Source of the DNA: Sva-07 sp963793335
Lineage (GTDB): Bacteria; Actinomycetota; Acidimicrobiia; Acidimicrobiales; Ilumatobacteraceae
Reading direction: 5' to 3'
Length of the DNA: 64,000 bases
Assembly (NCBI GenBank): GCA_963793335.1
Contig: CAWBZS010000019.1
Span: 1 to 64,000, forward strand
The notes under the pieces are model-generated. The model saw only the letters and a program-made list of their open reading frames with translations, was not told the origin of the DNA and did not search any database. The translations under genes and the position numbers were made by a program. This document shows, piece by piece, positions 25,093 to 34,381 of the stretch (its first letter is position 1; the number at the start of each line of letters is the position of its first letter).

Positions 25093-25285
25093 GCGTCCAC
25101 AAACCACACATGTGTAGTTTGTCCACAGGACCACAAAGGATGCATCGCCCCTGCACAGCGACCATATCTCCGGTACTCGACCGATCCTTTCCGTCGAGTT
25201 TTCGTCGCTGTCCACACCTGCTAGGTTCGCTGATCCGCATGCGCTGCCGACTATGTCCACATCTTGTGGACAATGGTGTGGACCA
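25093..25285. other. Putative origin of replication (oriC)
   Basis: The 338-base non-coding gap between rpmH and dnaA holds a group of DnaA boxes: perfect TTGTCCACA at 25119-25127 (plus) and 25265-25273 (minus), near matches CTGTCCACA at 25208-25216, ATGTCCACA at 25253-25261 and TGTGGACCA at 25277-25285, and a weaker GCGTCCACA at 25093-25101. The ATG-free, relatively less GC-rich stretch 25140-25205 (with CATATCTCC and TCCTTTCC) could be the unwinding element. The dnaA and rpmH promoters share this space. Confidence 0.75.
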
Positions 25286-25312
25286 TGCCCGACGACAACC
25301 GGGAGAACACTG

Positions 25313-26731
25313 GTGACCGACAGCTCAGAGGTGTGGACACAGGTGACGCTGTCGCTTCGATCTCAACTCGCGGAGTCTGTCTGGTTCTCGACGTTCCAGG
25401 ACGTGTCGCCGCTGCCGTCCGACGACGACATGCTCCGCCTGCTGGCACCGAGTACGTATGTCCGTGAGCGGATCCTGTCTCGCTTCCTGCCGTTGGTGAC
25501 CGAAGCACTGGTCGACGTCGACGAGGGCCACCGCACCGTGGTGATCGAGGTCGAAACCGCAGCGGAGAACACCCAGCGTGAGCAGACGACCGCCGTGACC
25601 ACCGGTGAGATCACCACCGATCCCGCCCCGTCGATCGAACACGACACGCACGCGACCGTGTCCGACGCCGGCTCCAGCGCGTTCGATCAGCGCTCGTTGC
25701 TCCTCGACGAGGCGGGGCTGAACCCTCGCTACACCTTTGAGACCTTCGTCAAGGGCGCATCGAACCAATTCGCGCTCGCCGCTGCGCTTCGAGTCGCCGA
25801 AACGCCTGCTCGCAGCTACAACCCGCTGTTCATCTACGGCTCTGCCGGTTTGGGCAAGACCCACCTCCTGCACGCCATTGGTCACTACGTGCACTCGAAC
25901 TATCAGCACCACGAGGTGCGGTACGTCTCCACCGAGACGTTCATGAACGAGTACGTCGATGCAATCCGTCAGAACACCACCAATTCGCTCCGTCGGCGGT
26001 ACCGAGACATCGACGTCCTGCTGATCGACGACATCCAGTTCATCGGCGGCAAGGAAGGCCTGCAGGAAGAGTTCTTCCACACGTTCAATTCCCTGCACGG
26101 TGCCAACAAGCAGGTCGTGATCTCCTCCGATCGCATGCCCGACGCCATCCCGACGCTCGAAGAACGCCTTCGCGGCCGGTTCAAATGGGGCCTGATCACC
26201 GACATCCAGCCACCCGATCTCGAAACGCGTCTCGCGATCCTGCGCAACAAGTCAGAACGCGACCGGGTGCTGGTTCCCGACGAGACCCTCGAGTTCATCG
26301 CCGCGAACATCGACACCAACATTCGCGAGTTGGAGGGCGCACTGATCCGGGTCACGGCGTACGCCAGCCTGAATCAAGTGCCGATCACCACCGACCTCGC
26401 GGAAACGCAGTTGGCCGACCTGTTGATCGACAGCAAGCCCAAGGCGCGTACCGACGAGGAATTGCTGACCGAGATCGCCTCGATCCTGAAGTTTCCGGTC
26501 GAGGACCTCAAGGGTCGCAGCCGCCAACGTCCGCTGGTCACCGCCCGCCAGATCGCGATGTACGTCTTCCGTGAACTCACCGATCTGAGCTACCCGGCAA
26601 TCGCCCGACTCTTCGGTGGGCGTGACCACACCACCGTGATTCACGCCAACGAGAAGATCCAACGCCTGATGAGCGAGCGCAAGCAGATCTACGACCAGGT
26701 CACCGACCTGCTCCAGCAGCTCAAGGCCTGA
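25313..26731 (+). CDS. dnaA: Chromosomal replication initiator DnaA
   Basis: ATP-dependent origin-binding protein. From the GTG at 25313 (MTDSSEVWTQV, ribosome binding site GGGAGA) 472 residues: N-terminal domain I, variable linker (about residues 95-125), AAA+ core with FIYGSAGLGKTHLLHAIG and LLIDDIQFIGGKEG, and domain IV with the DnaA-box-binding signature RLFGGRDHTTVIHANEKI. A longer frame from 25253 would run through the DnaA boxes and is rejected. dnaN follows 245 bases downstream. Confidence 0.97.
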   Translation: MTDSSEVWTQVTLSLRSQLAESVWFSTFQDVSPLPSDDDMLRLLAPSTYVRERILSRFLPLVTEALVDVDEGHRTVVIEVETAAENTQREQTTAVTTGEITTDPAPSIEHDTHATVSDAGSSAFDQRSLLLDEAGLNPRYTFETFVKGASNQFALAAALRVAETPARSYNPLFIYGSAGLGKTHLLHAIGHYVHSNYQHHEVRYVSTETFMNEYVDAIRQNTTNSLRRRYRDIDVLLIDDIQFIGGKEGLQEEFFHTFNSLHGANKQVVISSDRMPDAIPTLEERLRGRFKWGLITDIQPPDLETRLAILRNKSERDRVLVPDETLEFIAANIDTNIRELEGALIRVTAYASLNQVPITTDLAETQLADLLIDSKPKARTDEELLTEIASILKFPVEDLKGRSRQRPLVTARQIAMYVFRELTDLSYPAIARLFGGRDHTTVIHANEKIQRLMSERKQIYDQVTDLLQQLKA

Positions 26732-26976
26732 CATGCAGCACTGCTCGCGAACAACCCTGGGGACGACGATGGGACACCGCACCGTGAACGGGGGACAACG
26801 CAAGCTTGTCCACCGCGTGACACGCGTGGAATTCGCGGCCTGGGGATCATCGACCCATCCCATGTGGACCACGGCGAGCGTTCTACGCTGCAACGACGCG
26901 TGCTTGTCCCCAATCCACAGCACCTACTACTGACATTAGACATTGAGACATCCATGCATGAGGAGAAGTGCCCACT
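26732..26976 (+). promoter_or_regulatory. dnaA-dnaN intergenic region with imperfect DnaA boxes
   Basis: No gene is seen. It holds TTGTCCACC at 26806-26814 and TGTGGACCA at 26863-26871, each one base from the consensus, plus a weaker TTGTCCCCA near 26904. In Streptomyces and Mycobacterium oriC lies in this gap; here the better boxes are on the other side of dnaA. A dnaN promoter is expected in its right half. Confidence 0.5.
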
Positions 26977-28071
26977 GTGAAGTTCCGTTGCGAACGTGAT
27001 GTGCTTGCCGACGCGGTCGGCTCCGCTGGGCGAGCAGCGACCAACCGAACCGGTACGTTGCCGGTACTCGCCGGCGTGCGGATGGAGGTGGCCGGCGACA
27101 CGCTCACCGTCACCGGTACCGATCTCGAGTTGACGATTCGCCACACCGTCGACGTCGGCGGCGATCGTGATGGTGCCGCCGTGGTGCCAGCTCGACTCGT
27201 GGCAGACATCATCAAGGCGCTGCCTGCCGGTGCGGTACAGATCGAACTCGGCGACGAGGAGATGTCGATCAGCGCCGGCCGCTCACAGTTCTCGGTGCGC
27301 CCGCTGTCGCTCGATGACTATCCCGCACAAACCGAGCCCGCGGCGGAGCCCGTCACGCTGTCGGCTGCCGCGATGGGCGATGCGTTGCGCCAGGTCGTGC
27401 GCGCTGCCTCCACCGACGATGCTCGTGCGGTGCTCACCGGGGTGCTGCTGGCGTCCGACGAGGATGGGTTGCGCATGGTGGCCACCGACTCGTACCGACT
27501 CGCCGTGCGAGATCTGCCCGACACCTCGGTGCTGGCATCTGGTCAGAAGGTGCTGATCCCCGGTCGTGCGCTCAGCGAGCTGCAACGTTTGATCGGCGAT
27601 GTCGACGAGCTCGAAGTGTGTCTGGGCGAACGGGAGGCCACGTTCCGAACCGGTTCGACCCGGCTGAGCACACGCCTGATCGAAGGGGAGTTCCCGAACT
27701 ATCGCAACCTGTTGCCCTCGAGCTATCCGAATCTGCTCACCGTGGGCAAGGCCGCGATGATCGAAGCGATTCGCCGCGTGAAGATCCTCGCTCAGGATTC
27801 CACGCCGGTGCGGCTCACCCTCGGTGGCGACACCGTGCAGCTCACGGCGATCACGCAGGACGTCGGCAACGCCGCCGAGGAAATCGATGCCAGCTACGAC
27901 GGCACCGAGATGACCGTGGCGTTCAACCCCGACTACCTCGCCGCCGGTATCGATGCCATCGACGCCGACGACGTCACGTTGGCGACGATGGACCCGATGA
28001 AACCGGCAGTGCTGCGTGGTGTGGGGCGCGATGACTATCTGTACCTGCTGATGCCGGTACGCGTGCCGTAG
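26977..28071 (+). CDS. dnaN: DNA polymerase III sliding clamp (beta subunit)
   Basis: Ring-shaped processivity clamp. 364 residues starting KFRCERDVLADAVGSAGRAA and ending YLLMPVRVP, the usual clamp terminus. Three similar domains are recognisable, with EGEFPNYRNLLP in the middle of the chain. Two GTG codons are possible; the second, at 26977, is preferred because AGGAG lies 11 bases ahead and because clamps begin with MKF. recF follows after 55 bases. Confidence 0.97.
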   Translation: MKFRCERDVLADAVGSAGRAATNRTGTLPVLAGVRMEVAGDTLTVTGTDLELTIRHTVDVGGDRDGAAVVPARLVADIIKALPAGAVQIELGDEEMSISAGRSQFSVRPLSLDDYPAQTEPAAEPVTLSAAAMGDALRQVVRAASTDDARAVLTGVLLASDEDGLRMVATDSYRLAVRDLPDTSVLASGQKVLIPGRALSELQRLIGDVDELEVCLGEREATFRTGSTRLSTRLIEGEFPNYRNLLPSSYPNLLTVGKAAMIEAIRRVKILAQDSTPVRLTLGGDTVQLTAITQDVGNAAEEIDASYDGTEMTVAFNPDYLAAGIDAIDADDVTLATMDPMKPAVLRGVGRDDYLYLLMPVRVP

Positions 28072-28126
28072 TCGTCGTCACGCGCCACCTCGTGGCCGGC
28101 GTCCGGCTCGTCATGGCGATTGCTCC

Positions 28127-29212
28127 ATGATCATCTCGCATCTCGAACTCGTCGACTTTCGCAACTACGTGTCCGGCACGTTCGAGTTGACGTCGGGAAC
28201 CACCGCGGTGATCGGCGACAACGGTCAGGGCAAGACCAACCTCGCGGAGGCGCTGGCGCTGCTCGCAACGTTGACGAGCTTCCGGTCGGTGCCAGCTGAC
28301 GCATTGGTGCGAGTCGGTGCGACCACCGCCATCGTTCGAGCCACCGTGGTCGACGACGACGACGACCGGGAGAGCTTGATCGAGATCGAACTCGCGACGG
28401 CGGGACGCAACCGGGTGCAGGTCAACCGGCAACGATTGCAGCGGGTGCGCGATCTGCTCGGCACGGTCCGGGTCACGGTGTTCTCACCCGACGACCTGAT
28501 CCTGGTCAAGGGCAGCCCGGGGGAACGCCGACGTTTCCTCGACGACACCCTCGTGGCGTTGGCGGTGAAGTACGACCAGGTTCGCCTCGACGTGGATCGG
28601 ATCGTGCGTCAACGCAATACGTTGCTCAAGCAGGCGGGCGGCCGGTTGACCGACGAGATCGAGGTCACGCTCGACGTGTGGGATGCAAAGTTCGCCGAGA
28701 TCGCCGACCAGTTCGGCTACGCCCGAGCGACGCTCGTCGCTCGTCTGGCGCCGATGGTGCAGGAGGCGTACGAGCAACTCGCAGGCACACCGACAGCGAT
28801 CGATCTGCACTACGAGCCGGAGTGGCGTTCGGTGGGCCTCGCCGCCGCCCTGGCCACGGCGCGCCCTCACGACGTGCGTCGAGGGGTGAGCACGGTGGGG
28901 CCACATCGAGATGAACTCACCCTGTCGATCGCCGGGCTGCCGAGTCGAACCCATGCGTCACAGGGGGAACAGCGCACGCTGGCGCTGGCGCTGCGCCTCG
29001 CCGGCCACCGTCTGGTCACCGAGCGAACCGGGTCAGCGCCCGTGTTGGTACTCGACGACGTCCTCTCCGAACTCGACGACCATCGTGCCACCGCCCTGCT
29101 CGATCATCTTCCGACCGGTCAGGTGATCATCACGACGGCGAGTGAACTCCCTCCCGCTGCGAACGCCGATCGCATCCTGCGCATCGAGAACGGGCGCGTG
29201 CTGGGCGAGTGA
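28127..29212 (+). CDS. recF: DNA replication and repair protein RecF
   Basis: SMC-like ATPase that helps load RecA at gaps. 361 residues: start MIISHLELVDFRNY, Walker A IGDNGQGKTNLAEALAL, signature STVGPHRDEL, SQGEQRTLALAL and Walker B VLVLDDVLSELD. The product is of normal length. It is the last gene in the conserved origin order; the DUF721 and gyrB genes that usually follow are not in this window. Confidence 0.96.
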   Translation: MIISHLELVDFRNYVSGTFELTSGTTAVIGDNGQGKTNLAEALALLATLTSFRSVPADALVRVGATTAIVRATVVDDDDDRESLIEIELATAGRNRVQVNRQRLQRVRDLLGTVRVTVFSPDDLILVKGSPGERRRFLDDTLVALAVKYDQVRLDVDRIVRQRNTLLKQAGGRLTDEIEVTLDVWDAKFAEIADQFGYARATLVARLAPMVQEAYEQLAGTPTAIDLHYEPEWRSVGLAAALATARPHDVRRGVSTVGPHRDELTLSIAGLPSRTHASQGEQRTLALALRLAGHRLVTERTGSAPVLVLDDVLSELDDHRATALLDHLPTGQVIITTASELPPAANADRILRIENGRVLGE

Positions 29213-29267
29213 CCGTCAGTGGTGCGGCAATTCGTACCGAGACCACGCGAACAGAGATCATGTGTGC

Positions 29268-30243
29268 ATGACACACGCTGATCGTCACGATCGTGCACGG
29301 TGGCTCGCATCGGGTCTTCCCGATGCGGTGATCACGATCATGTTCCGCGACGCCACGTTGCCGCCACCGCATGCGTCACGCTGGTATGACTCGTCGCTGA
29401 GTACCGATGAGATCGGTGAGTTCCGACGTGCCGGCCGTTCGGCGCCCGATGCGGCGTTCGTGGCGTCGCTCGACGCGCGTGGTCTGCCGAGTGATGCCGA
29501 GTTCGTGGCCCGCTGGGAGGGATTCGACGCGTCGACGATCCTCGACGCCATCGACCGTGGGTTCACCTCCGGGGAGCAGTTCGGAGCGTGGGTCGACACC
29601 GACGCGGACATCGACGAGGTCGAGCGACTGCTGGGCGCCGGTGCGGTCGGCAGTGACGAGCGCGATCGCCCCGGCGAAGGCATTGGCGCATCTTCGTGCG
29701 GGGCGTGCTCCCGAACAGGTGGCGTTCGCCGGCGTCGCAGGCGTCTCGGTCAAGAAGGCCGCCGGGTGGATGGAACGCGATCTGTCGGCGCAGACCGCTG
29801 CCGCGTGGTCGAGGGCAGGCTTCTCCGCATCTGAGACGTCACAGTGGATCGATGTGGTCGATGACCCATCGGTGGCGCGCTTGCTGGAGCGGTTGGGTTT
29901 CGACGTCGACACCGCGAGGGCCGAGCGGCCCGAGGGCGGCTGGACCATTCACGTCGTCAGGCGTCATGTGGCGCTCGCCGCCGGGGCGCCCGCCGATGTC
30001 GCCGACGACTGGGCTGCCACGTCCCTGCCCGACCGCAAGCTGGCCAAGTGGGTGGTCGCGGGGGTCGATCCAGGTGAGGCCGCCGGGTGGCTCGACGTCG
30101 GGTTCCGGCCGAGCGCGGCTGCTGCGTGGTCGGGCCATGGCTTCTCGCCCAGTGACGCCGATGCGTGGCGCAGCGGGGGTCTCGACCCAGCAGTCGCCGC
30201 CCGCCGGCGTGACGCGGGTGTTCGCCCGCCTGTCACGTCCTGA
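29268..30243 (+). pseudogene. Hypothetical protein with W-x3-GF repeats, broken by a +1 frame shift
   Basis: The gene opens at the ATG at 29268 (MTHADRHDRARWLASGLPDA) and reads well to LLGA near 29639; the sense then continues one frame over (VRSAVTSAIAPAKALAHLRA) to 30243. Dropping one G at about 29640 makes a single protein of about 324 residues. The C-terminal half is a chain of degenerate 12-13 residue units such as AAAWSRAGFSAS, GWLDVGFRPSAA, AAWSGHGFSPSD and DAWRSGGLDPAV. I do not recognise a named family. If the break is real, the second part could start at the GTG codons at 29641 or 29653. Confidence 0.6.
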
Positions 30244-30262
30244 GGGGAGCCAGGCGGTGCGA

Positions 30263-31942
30263 TCAGGTGATCTGGCGGACGCCGGGCATACCGGCGAGCA
30301 CTTCCCACGAGCTGATCGTCGACACCGGTGACGCCTCGTCGAACTGATCGGTCACCGCGCGGTAGGTCGACAGCCACCGGTCGGGGGTGACCTCACAGAC
30401 CGTGTAGCCGCGCCGAGAGTCGAACCATTTGAGTTGGGGGTTGGCTCCCAATGCAGCAGTCACCAGGCCCTCGACGGCAGCGTCGTCGTCGAAGAACGAC
30501 GACGAGATGCTCGACGCCATGAACTCCGACCCGACCACCGGCAACGTCGTGTCGAACGGATCGGCGCGCAGGTCGGCCACCGCCGCAGAGTGGAAGTCAC
30601 CGGTGAGCACGATGAGGTTGTCGACCTCGGTCGACACCGCGTCCAGCACCGCACGGCGGTCGCCGGCGTAGCCGTCCCAGGTGTCGACCACCACGACGGG
30701 TGGTGCGGAACCGGCGAGGGCGTTGCCACCGAACATGAACACCTGCTGTGCGAGCACGTCCCACACCGCACTCGATGCAGTTGCACCCTCGATCAGCCAC
30801 TCGCGCTGTGGTGCTCCGAGGATCGTGTGGTTCGGGTCGGCGGCGAGCGTTTCGTCGCGCACCTGCACCGCTTCGCCGAGTTGTTCGACGAACGGCTCGC
30901 CTCGTTGCTGATCGGATCGGTACTGACGGGTGTCGAGCACATGGAAGCGCAGGAGGTCCCCGTGGGCGAACGACCGATGGATCTCGTAGTCGGCACCCTC
31001 CGGTGGGTCGAGGCGTACCGGCATGTGTTCGTACCAGGCCTGGTAGGCAGCAGCGCGCCGTTCGAGGAAGGCCGTTGGGTCGTCATCGTTCTCGGAGGTC
31101 GCCCCGGCGTAGTCGTTGTCGACTTCGTGGTCGTCCCAGGTGATGATCCAGGGCACGAGCGCGTGCGCTGCCTGCAGCTGCGGATCACTCTGGTAGAGCG
31201 CGTACCGCTCGCGGTACTGCTCGAGGGTTTCGCACTCGAAGTCCTGACCGGTCTCGCGTCCACGCTCGTCGGCGTAGCCGCCGGTGGCGTACTCGTAGAT
31301 GTAGTCGCCGAGGAACACGAACGCATCGATGTCGCCCTGCTCGACGAGATCGCGGTACGCGGCATACCTGCCCTGCTCCCAGTTCTGGCAGGACGAGAAC
31401 GCGAAGCGGAAGCGATCGGGCATCGTGCCCGGTGCGGCGAACGTGTGGGTACGGGCCGCGGCGGTGGTGAAGTCGCCAACGGAGAAGCGGTACCAGTACT
31501 CGCTGTCGGCATCGAGGCCGTTGGCGTCGACGTGAACCGAGTGTCCGAGTGCGGCGATCGCCGGCGCGGTGCCGGTGGCGACGACGTCGGTGAAGTCGAC
31601 ATCGCTGGCGATCTCCCACCCCACCTCGATGTCGGTGTCCGGCAGCGGTTCGTCCGGCTGCAGTCGAGTCCAGAGGATCACCGAGTCGGGGAGTGGATCA
31701 CCCGAGGCCACGCCGAGCGTGAAGGGATCGGACAGCACCGTCGGTGTCACGCTGCTGGTGGTCGTCGGTGCAACCGTCGTCTCGGTGATCGCCTCGGTCG
31801 TCGGTGATGGGGCACCGGTTGTCGATGGTGTCGAGCTGTCGGAGCCGTCGCTGCTGCACGCGGCCAACGTTGCTGCGATCGTGCCGGCCAGGAACCCGCG
31901 TCGTGTCAGCTGCGGGCGCCGGTTGATGTCGTCTTCATGCAT
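30263..31942 (-). CDS. phoD: PhoD-type alkaline phosphatase, Tat-exported lipoprotein
   Basis: Metal-dependent phosphodiesterase/phosphatase of the PhoD class. 559 residues with the twin-arginine signal TRRGFLAGTIAATLAAC, which ends in a lipobox cysteine, then a Ser/Thr-rich linker, an N-terminal fibronectin-like PhoD_N domain (about residues 70-165) and the catalytic metallophosphatase domain: FRFAFSSCQNWEQGRYAAY, FLGDYIYEYA, WDDHEVDNDYAG, NLIVLTGDFHSAAVADL. All metal-binding motifs look intact. It stands alone, converging on the repeat-protein gene; phosphate-starvation control is usual but no Pho box is claimed. Confidence 0.92.
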   Translation of the reverse strand: MHEDDINRRPQLTRRGFLAGTIAATLAACSSDGSDSSTPSTTGAPSPTTEAITETTVAPTTTSSVTPTVLSDPFTLGVASGDPLPDSVILWTRLQPDEPLPDTDIEVGWEIASDVDFTDVVATGTAPAIAALGHSVHVDANGLDADSEYWYRFSVGDFTTAAARTHTFAAPGTMPDRFRFAFSSCQNWEQGRYAAYRDLVEQGDIDAFVFLGDYIYEYATGGYADERGRETGQDFECETLEQYRERYALYQSDPQLQAAHALVPWIITWDDHEVDNDYAGATSENDDDPTAFLERRAAAYQAWYEHMPVRLDPPEGADYEIHRSFAHGDLLRFHVLDTRQYRSDQQRGEPFVEQLGEAVQVRDETLAADPNHTILGAPQREWLIEGATASSAVWDVLAQQVFMFGGNALAGSAPPVVVVDTWDGYAGDRRAVLDAVSTEVDNLIVLTGDFHSAAVADLRADPFDTTLPVVGSEFMASSISSSFFDDDAAVEGLVTAALGANPQLKWFDSRRGYTVCEVTPDRWLSTYRAVTDQFDEASPVSTISSWEVLAGMPGVRQIT

Positions 31943-32014
31943 GTTGGTGTCCTTTCGGGGCCGGCGGTGGGTCGCGCTGGTGCTCGCACTCTGCCACGTG
32001 TGGTTGCGTCCGCA

Positions 32015-32764
32015 TCAGACCACGGGAACCCCCACCTGGGTGGCGACGTCGAGTTGGGCGCGAGTCAGACGCTCGAGCCAGTGCTGTTGCCGGAGGTCGA
32101 GCAGGTCGACGATCTCGTTCCAGTGGATCGCAACGACCGATCCCGTGCCGATCTCGTGGCTGAGCCGGACGAGTCGCGGATCGAGCCACACGACCCGTCG
32201 GAGTGTGCCACCCAGCGACAGGCGTCGTCCGTCCCATGCCAGCTCGGGACCCTCGACGACGAGATCATCGCCACGGCGCTCGATGACGGTTGCCCAGCTC
32301 ACGTGACACTGGCGGAGGACGTTGAGTGGCTCGACACCGCCGAGGCCGTCGCGGAGGAGTCCCACCCAGGGGTACACGCAGAACACGTGGAACGAGTGGT
32401 GCGGCACGGCGCCGAGGCCGACACGTGCGGTGAGTCGATCGATGTCACCGGCGGCACGAGGTCGGAACCGGTCGATGAGGTGCCGACCCCAGTCGTTCGA
32501 GGTGACTCGGCCGCAGAGCTCGTTGCCGATCCAGTAGGCCTGCACGACTCGGTCGTCGAGCGGATCGTCGCTGCCTGCCGCACCGGCGAGCAATTCGAGG
32601 TACGGCCAGGCTCCTTCGAAGCCCGAGGCCAACTGGCCGAGACCTGCGTCGACCTCGAGTTCTTCGGCGCGGTACGCCGCGAGTTCGCTCTCGCGGGCGG
32701 GGCCGCAGAAGCCGCGCTGGTTGGGAGGCACGGCGAAGCGTGCAAACCGTCTGGCACCGCCCAT
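32015..32764 (-). CDS. DUF6390 family protein (hydrogenase-operon partner)
   Basis: 249-residue protein of unknown function that recurs beside actinobacterial group 3b hydrogenases. It reads GGARRFARFAVPPNQRGFCG, then WPYLELLAGAAG, HHSFHVFCVYPWVGLLRDG and SHEIGTGSVVAIHWNEIVD. No membrane helix or signal is seen. It is the last gene of the eight-gene operon; an alternative GTG at 32770 would overlap the stop of the EamA gene (GTGA), which hints at that start. The role in hydrogenase function is inferred from linkage. Confidence 0.75.
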   Translation of the reverse strand: MGGARRFARFAVPPNQRGFCGPARESELAAYRAEELEVDAGLGQLASGFEGAWPYLELLAGAAGSDDPLDDRVVQAYWIGNELCGRVTSNDWGRHLIDRFRPRAAGDIDRLTARVGLGAVPHHSFHVFCVYPWVGLLRDGLGGVEPLNVLRQCHVSWATVIERRGDDLVVEGPELAWDGRRLSLGGTLRRVVWLDPRLVRLSHEIGTGSVVAIHWNEIVDLLDLRQQHWLERLTRAQLDVATQVGVPVV

Positions 32765-32766
32765 CG

Positions 32767-33690
32767 TCACGATGCCGCCACCGTCTCGCTCGGCCGCGAC
32801 GTGACGCCTGATGTCCAGACCATCACCAGACCGCCGGCGACCAGCAGCACGAGCCCGACCGGCTGGAGGACCGCACCGCGAACACCGACGTCGAGGAGAG
32901 CGGTCACGACCGCGCCCATGCTGAGCACGGCGGTCACGTCGACCGCCGGTGCGCGAGCGAGCGCATGGTGCCAGCTGACGACGTACGCGGTCAGGAGCAG
33001 ACCGGTGAGGAGCGTCCAGGCCCACTGCGTTGCCGACAGCGCGAACAGGTCGCCCAGTGCCCCGCGGACGATCGCCCAGCAGAGCAGGATCACGATGCCG
33101 CCGGCCATGCGTGAGGTGCCGACGACCATCTCGGGCACGCCACGTCGCAGCAGTGATCGGACGACGACGACCTCGACCGACCAGCACAGCGTGGCCGCGA
33201 GGATCAACACTTCACCGGTGCCGACCTCGGGGAAGCCGACGCCACCTGCCATGAATGCGTACCCAGCGAGGATCAACACGATCGCGGCCAGGTGCGGCGC
33301 GGCGATCCGCTCGCCGAGCACGAGCACGGCCAGGATCGCCACCCAGGCGACCAGCGTCTTGTGGATGAATGCCGCGTCACTCGACGACACACGGGCCAGT
33401 CCTTCGAAGAACAGCACGAACGGCACGCTGCCCCCGATGACCGCCACGGCGATGAGCCACGGTCTCGTGCCGGGCGGGGCCGACGCAACCGCTCGGTGTC
33501 GGTGCCGTGCCACGAGGATGGCGGTGACCAGTACGGCGGCGACGAGGTTCTTGGCCGTCGTGTACGTGGTGGGATCGTCGAAACGGGCGATGCCGTAGCC
33601 GTTGACGAAGACGGAGATCCCCGAGACCACGGCCGTCACACCGGCGAGCACGAGACCGGCGGTGGGTTGCGGTGATGCGGTCGTTGTCAT
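32767..33690 (-). CDS. EamA-type DMT-superfamily transporter
   Basis: 307-residue membrane protein with ten predicted helices in two EamA halves; conserved pieces include GEVLILAATLCWSVEVVVVR and RVSSSDAAFIHKTLVAWVAI. Substrate unknown. It is embedded in the hydrogenase operon with an ATGA overlap to hypC before it and a close junction to DUF6390 after it, so it is made with the enzyme. Metal ion or metabolite transport for the hydrogenase is conceivable but not shown. Confidence 0.85.
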   Translation of the reverse strand: MTTTASPQPTAGLVLAGVTAVVSGISVFVNGYGIARFDDPTTYTTAKNLVAAVLVTAILVARHRHRAVASAPPGTRPWLIAVAVIGGSVPFVLFFEGLARVSSSDAAFIHKTLVAWVAILAVLVLGERIAAPHLAAIVLILAGYAFMAGGVGFPEVGTGEVLILAATLCWSVEVVVVRSLLRRGVPEMVVGTSRMAGGIVILLCWAIVRGALGDLFALSATQWAWTLLTGLLLTAYVVSWHHALARAPAVDVTAVLSMGAVVTALLDVGVRGAVLQPVGLVLLVAGGLVMVWTSGVTSRPSETVAAS

Positions 33691-33938
33691 CGTTGCTCCT
33701 TCGCGGTGAGTTCGTCTCGAGTTCGCAGGACTGCTGTTGCCGCCGTGTCGCTGAGCCGCTCGATGGCGAACCCGGTGTGGATCACCAGCCAGTCACCGAC
33801 GTCTGGTGCCGGTGCATCCAGGCCGAGCGTCACGGTCGACACCGACACGACGCGGTCCCCGATGTCGACCGACACCGAGTGAGACGTCGCGTCGACCGCG
33901 TCGACCGCGACGACTCGACCGAGATCGCTCAAGCACAT
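33687..33938 (-). CDS. hypC: HypC/HybG-type hydrogenase assembly chaperone
   Basis: 83-residue chaperone that carries the iron-cyanide-CO fragment to the large subunit. It begins MCLSDLGRVV, with the required cysteine at position 2, and has the small beta-barrel pattern ending VGDWLVIHTGFAIERLS. It overlaps the protease gene by ten bases upstream and the EamA gene by four downstream. Other hyp genes (A, B, D, E, F) are not in the window. Confidence 0.9.
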   Translation of the reverse strand: MCLSDLGRVVAVDAVDATSHSVSVDIGDRVVSVSTVTLGLDAPAPDVGDWLVIHTGFAIERLSDTAATAVLRTRDELTAKEQR

Positions 33939-34381
33939 GGCGTCACCTCCGTTGCGACCAGCCGGATCAACGGATCGAGCGCTGCTGCGACCGGCGGCGA
34001 CAGCGTCTCACCGTGATCGACCGTCGCGGGTTCGACCCCGACGACGATCAAACGGTCGGGGAGCTGGCCGAGCGCTCGGCCGAGTGCGACCGCCTCGGCG
34101 ACGCTGCCACCATGAGAACTCGCGCCCGACGGCGTTCGCGGCAACTGGTCGCAGTCGGTGATCACATGAAGGGTTCCCGGCGGATCGCCGGTGACGATCG
34201 CGTCGACGACCACCGTGATGGGCCGGTGTTGCCATGCGGCGACGAGCCGGGCGGGCTCACCATCGAGCGTGAGGAGCTCGGCGTCGAGGCCATCGAGACC
34301 GGCGAGTGCCTCGATCGTGGCCGGGCCGATGCCGTCGTCGCTGCGCCAGCGGTTGCCGACACCGATCACCAGTGGCGTCAT
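33929..34381 (-). CDS. Hydrogenase maturation protease
   Basis: Cuts the C-terminal tail from the large subunit after nickel insertion. 150 residues: VIGVGNRWRSDDGIGPA near the start, with the catalytic/nickel-sensing acidic residue, then VVVDAIVTGDPPGTLHV and a His late in the chain (SSHGGSVAEAV). The ATG overlaps the large-subunit stop (ATGA). The substrate is surely the neighbouring HydA, whose tail after the final His is 15 residues. Confidence 0.9.
   Translation of the reverse strand: MTPLVIGVGNRWRSDDGIGPATIEALAGLDGLDAELLTLDGEPARLVAAWQHRPITVVVDAIVTGDPPGTLHVITDCDQLPRTPSGASSHGGSVAEAVALGRALGQLPDRLIVVGVEPATVDHGETLSPPVAAALDPLIRLVATEVTPCA

Noticed and set aside
28072..28126. Short hairpins (GCCAC/GTGGC and GCCGG/CCGGC) between dnaN and recF
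   Set aside because: Five-base stems in DNA this GC-rich are expected by chance; no further support for a terminator.
29407..29834. Arginine-rich end of the first frame of the repeat-protein gene
   Set aside because: After about 29640 this frame loses protein character while the next frame gains it, so it is treated as out-of-frame reading rather than a separate C-terminus.
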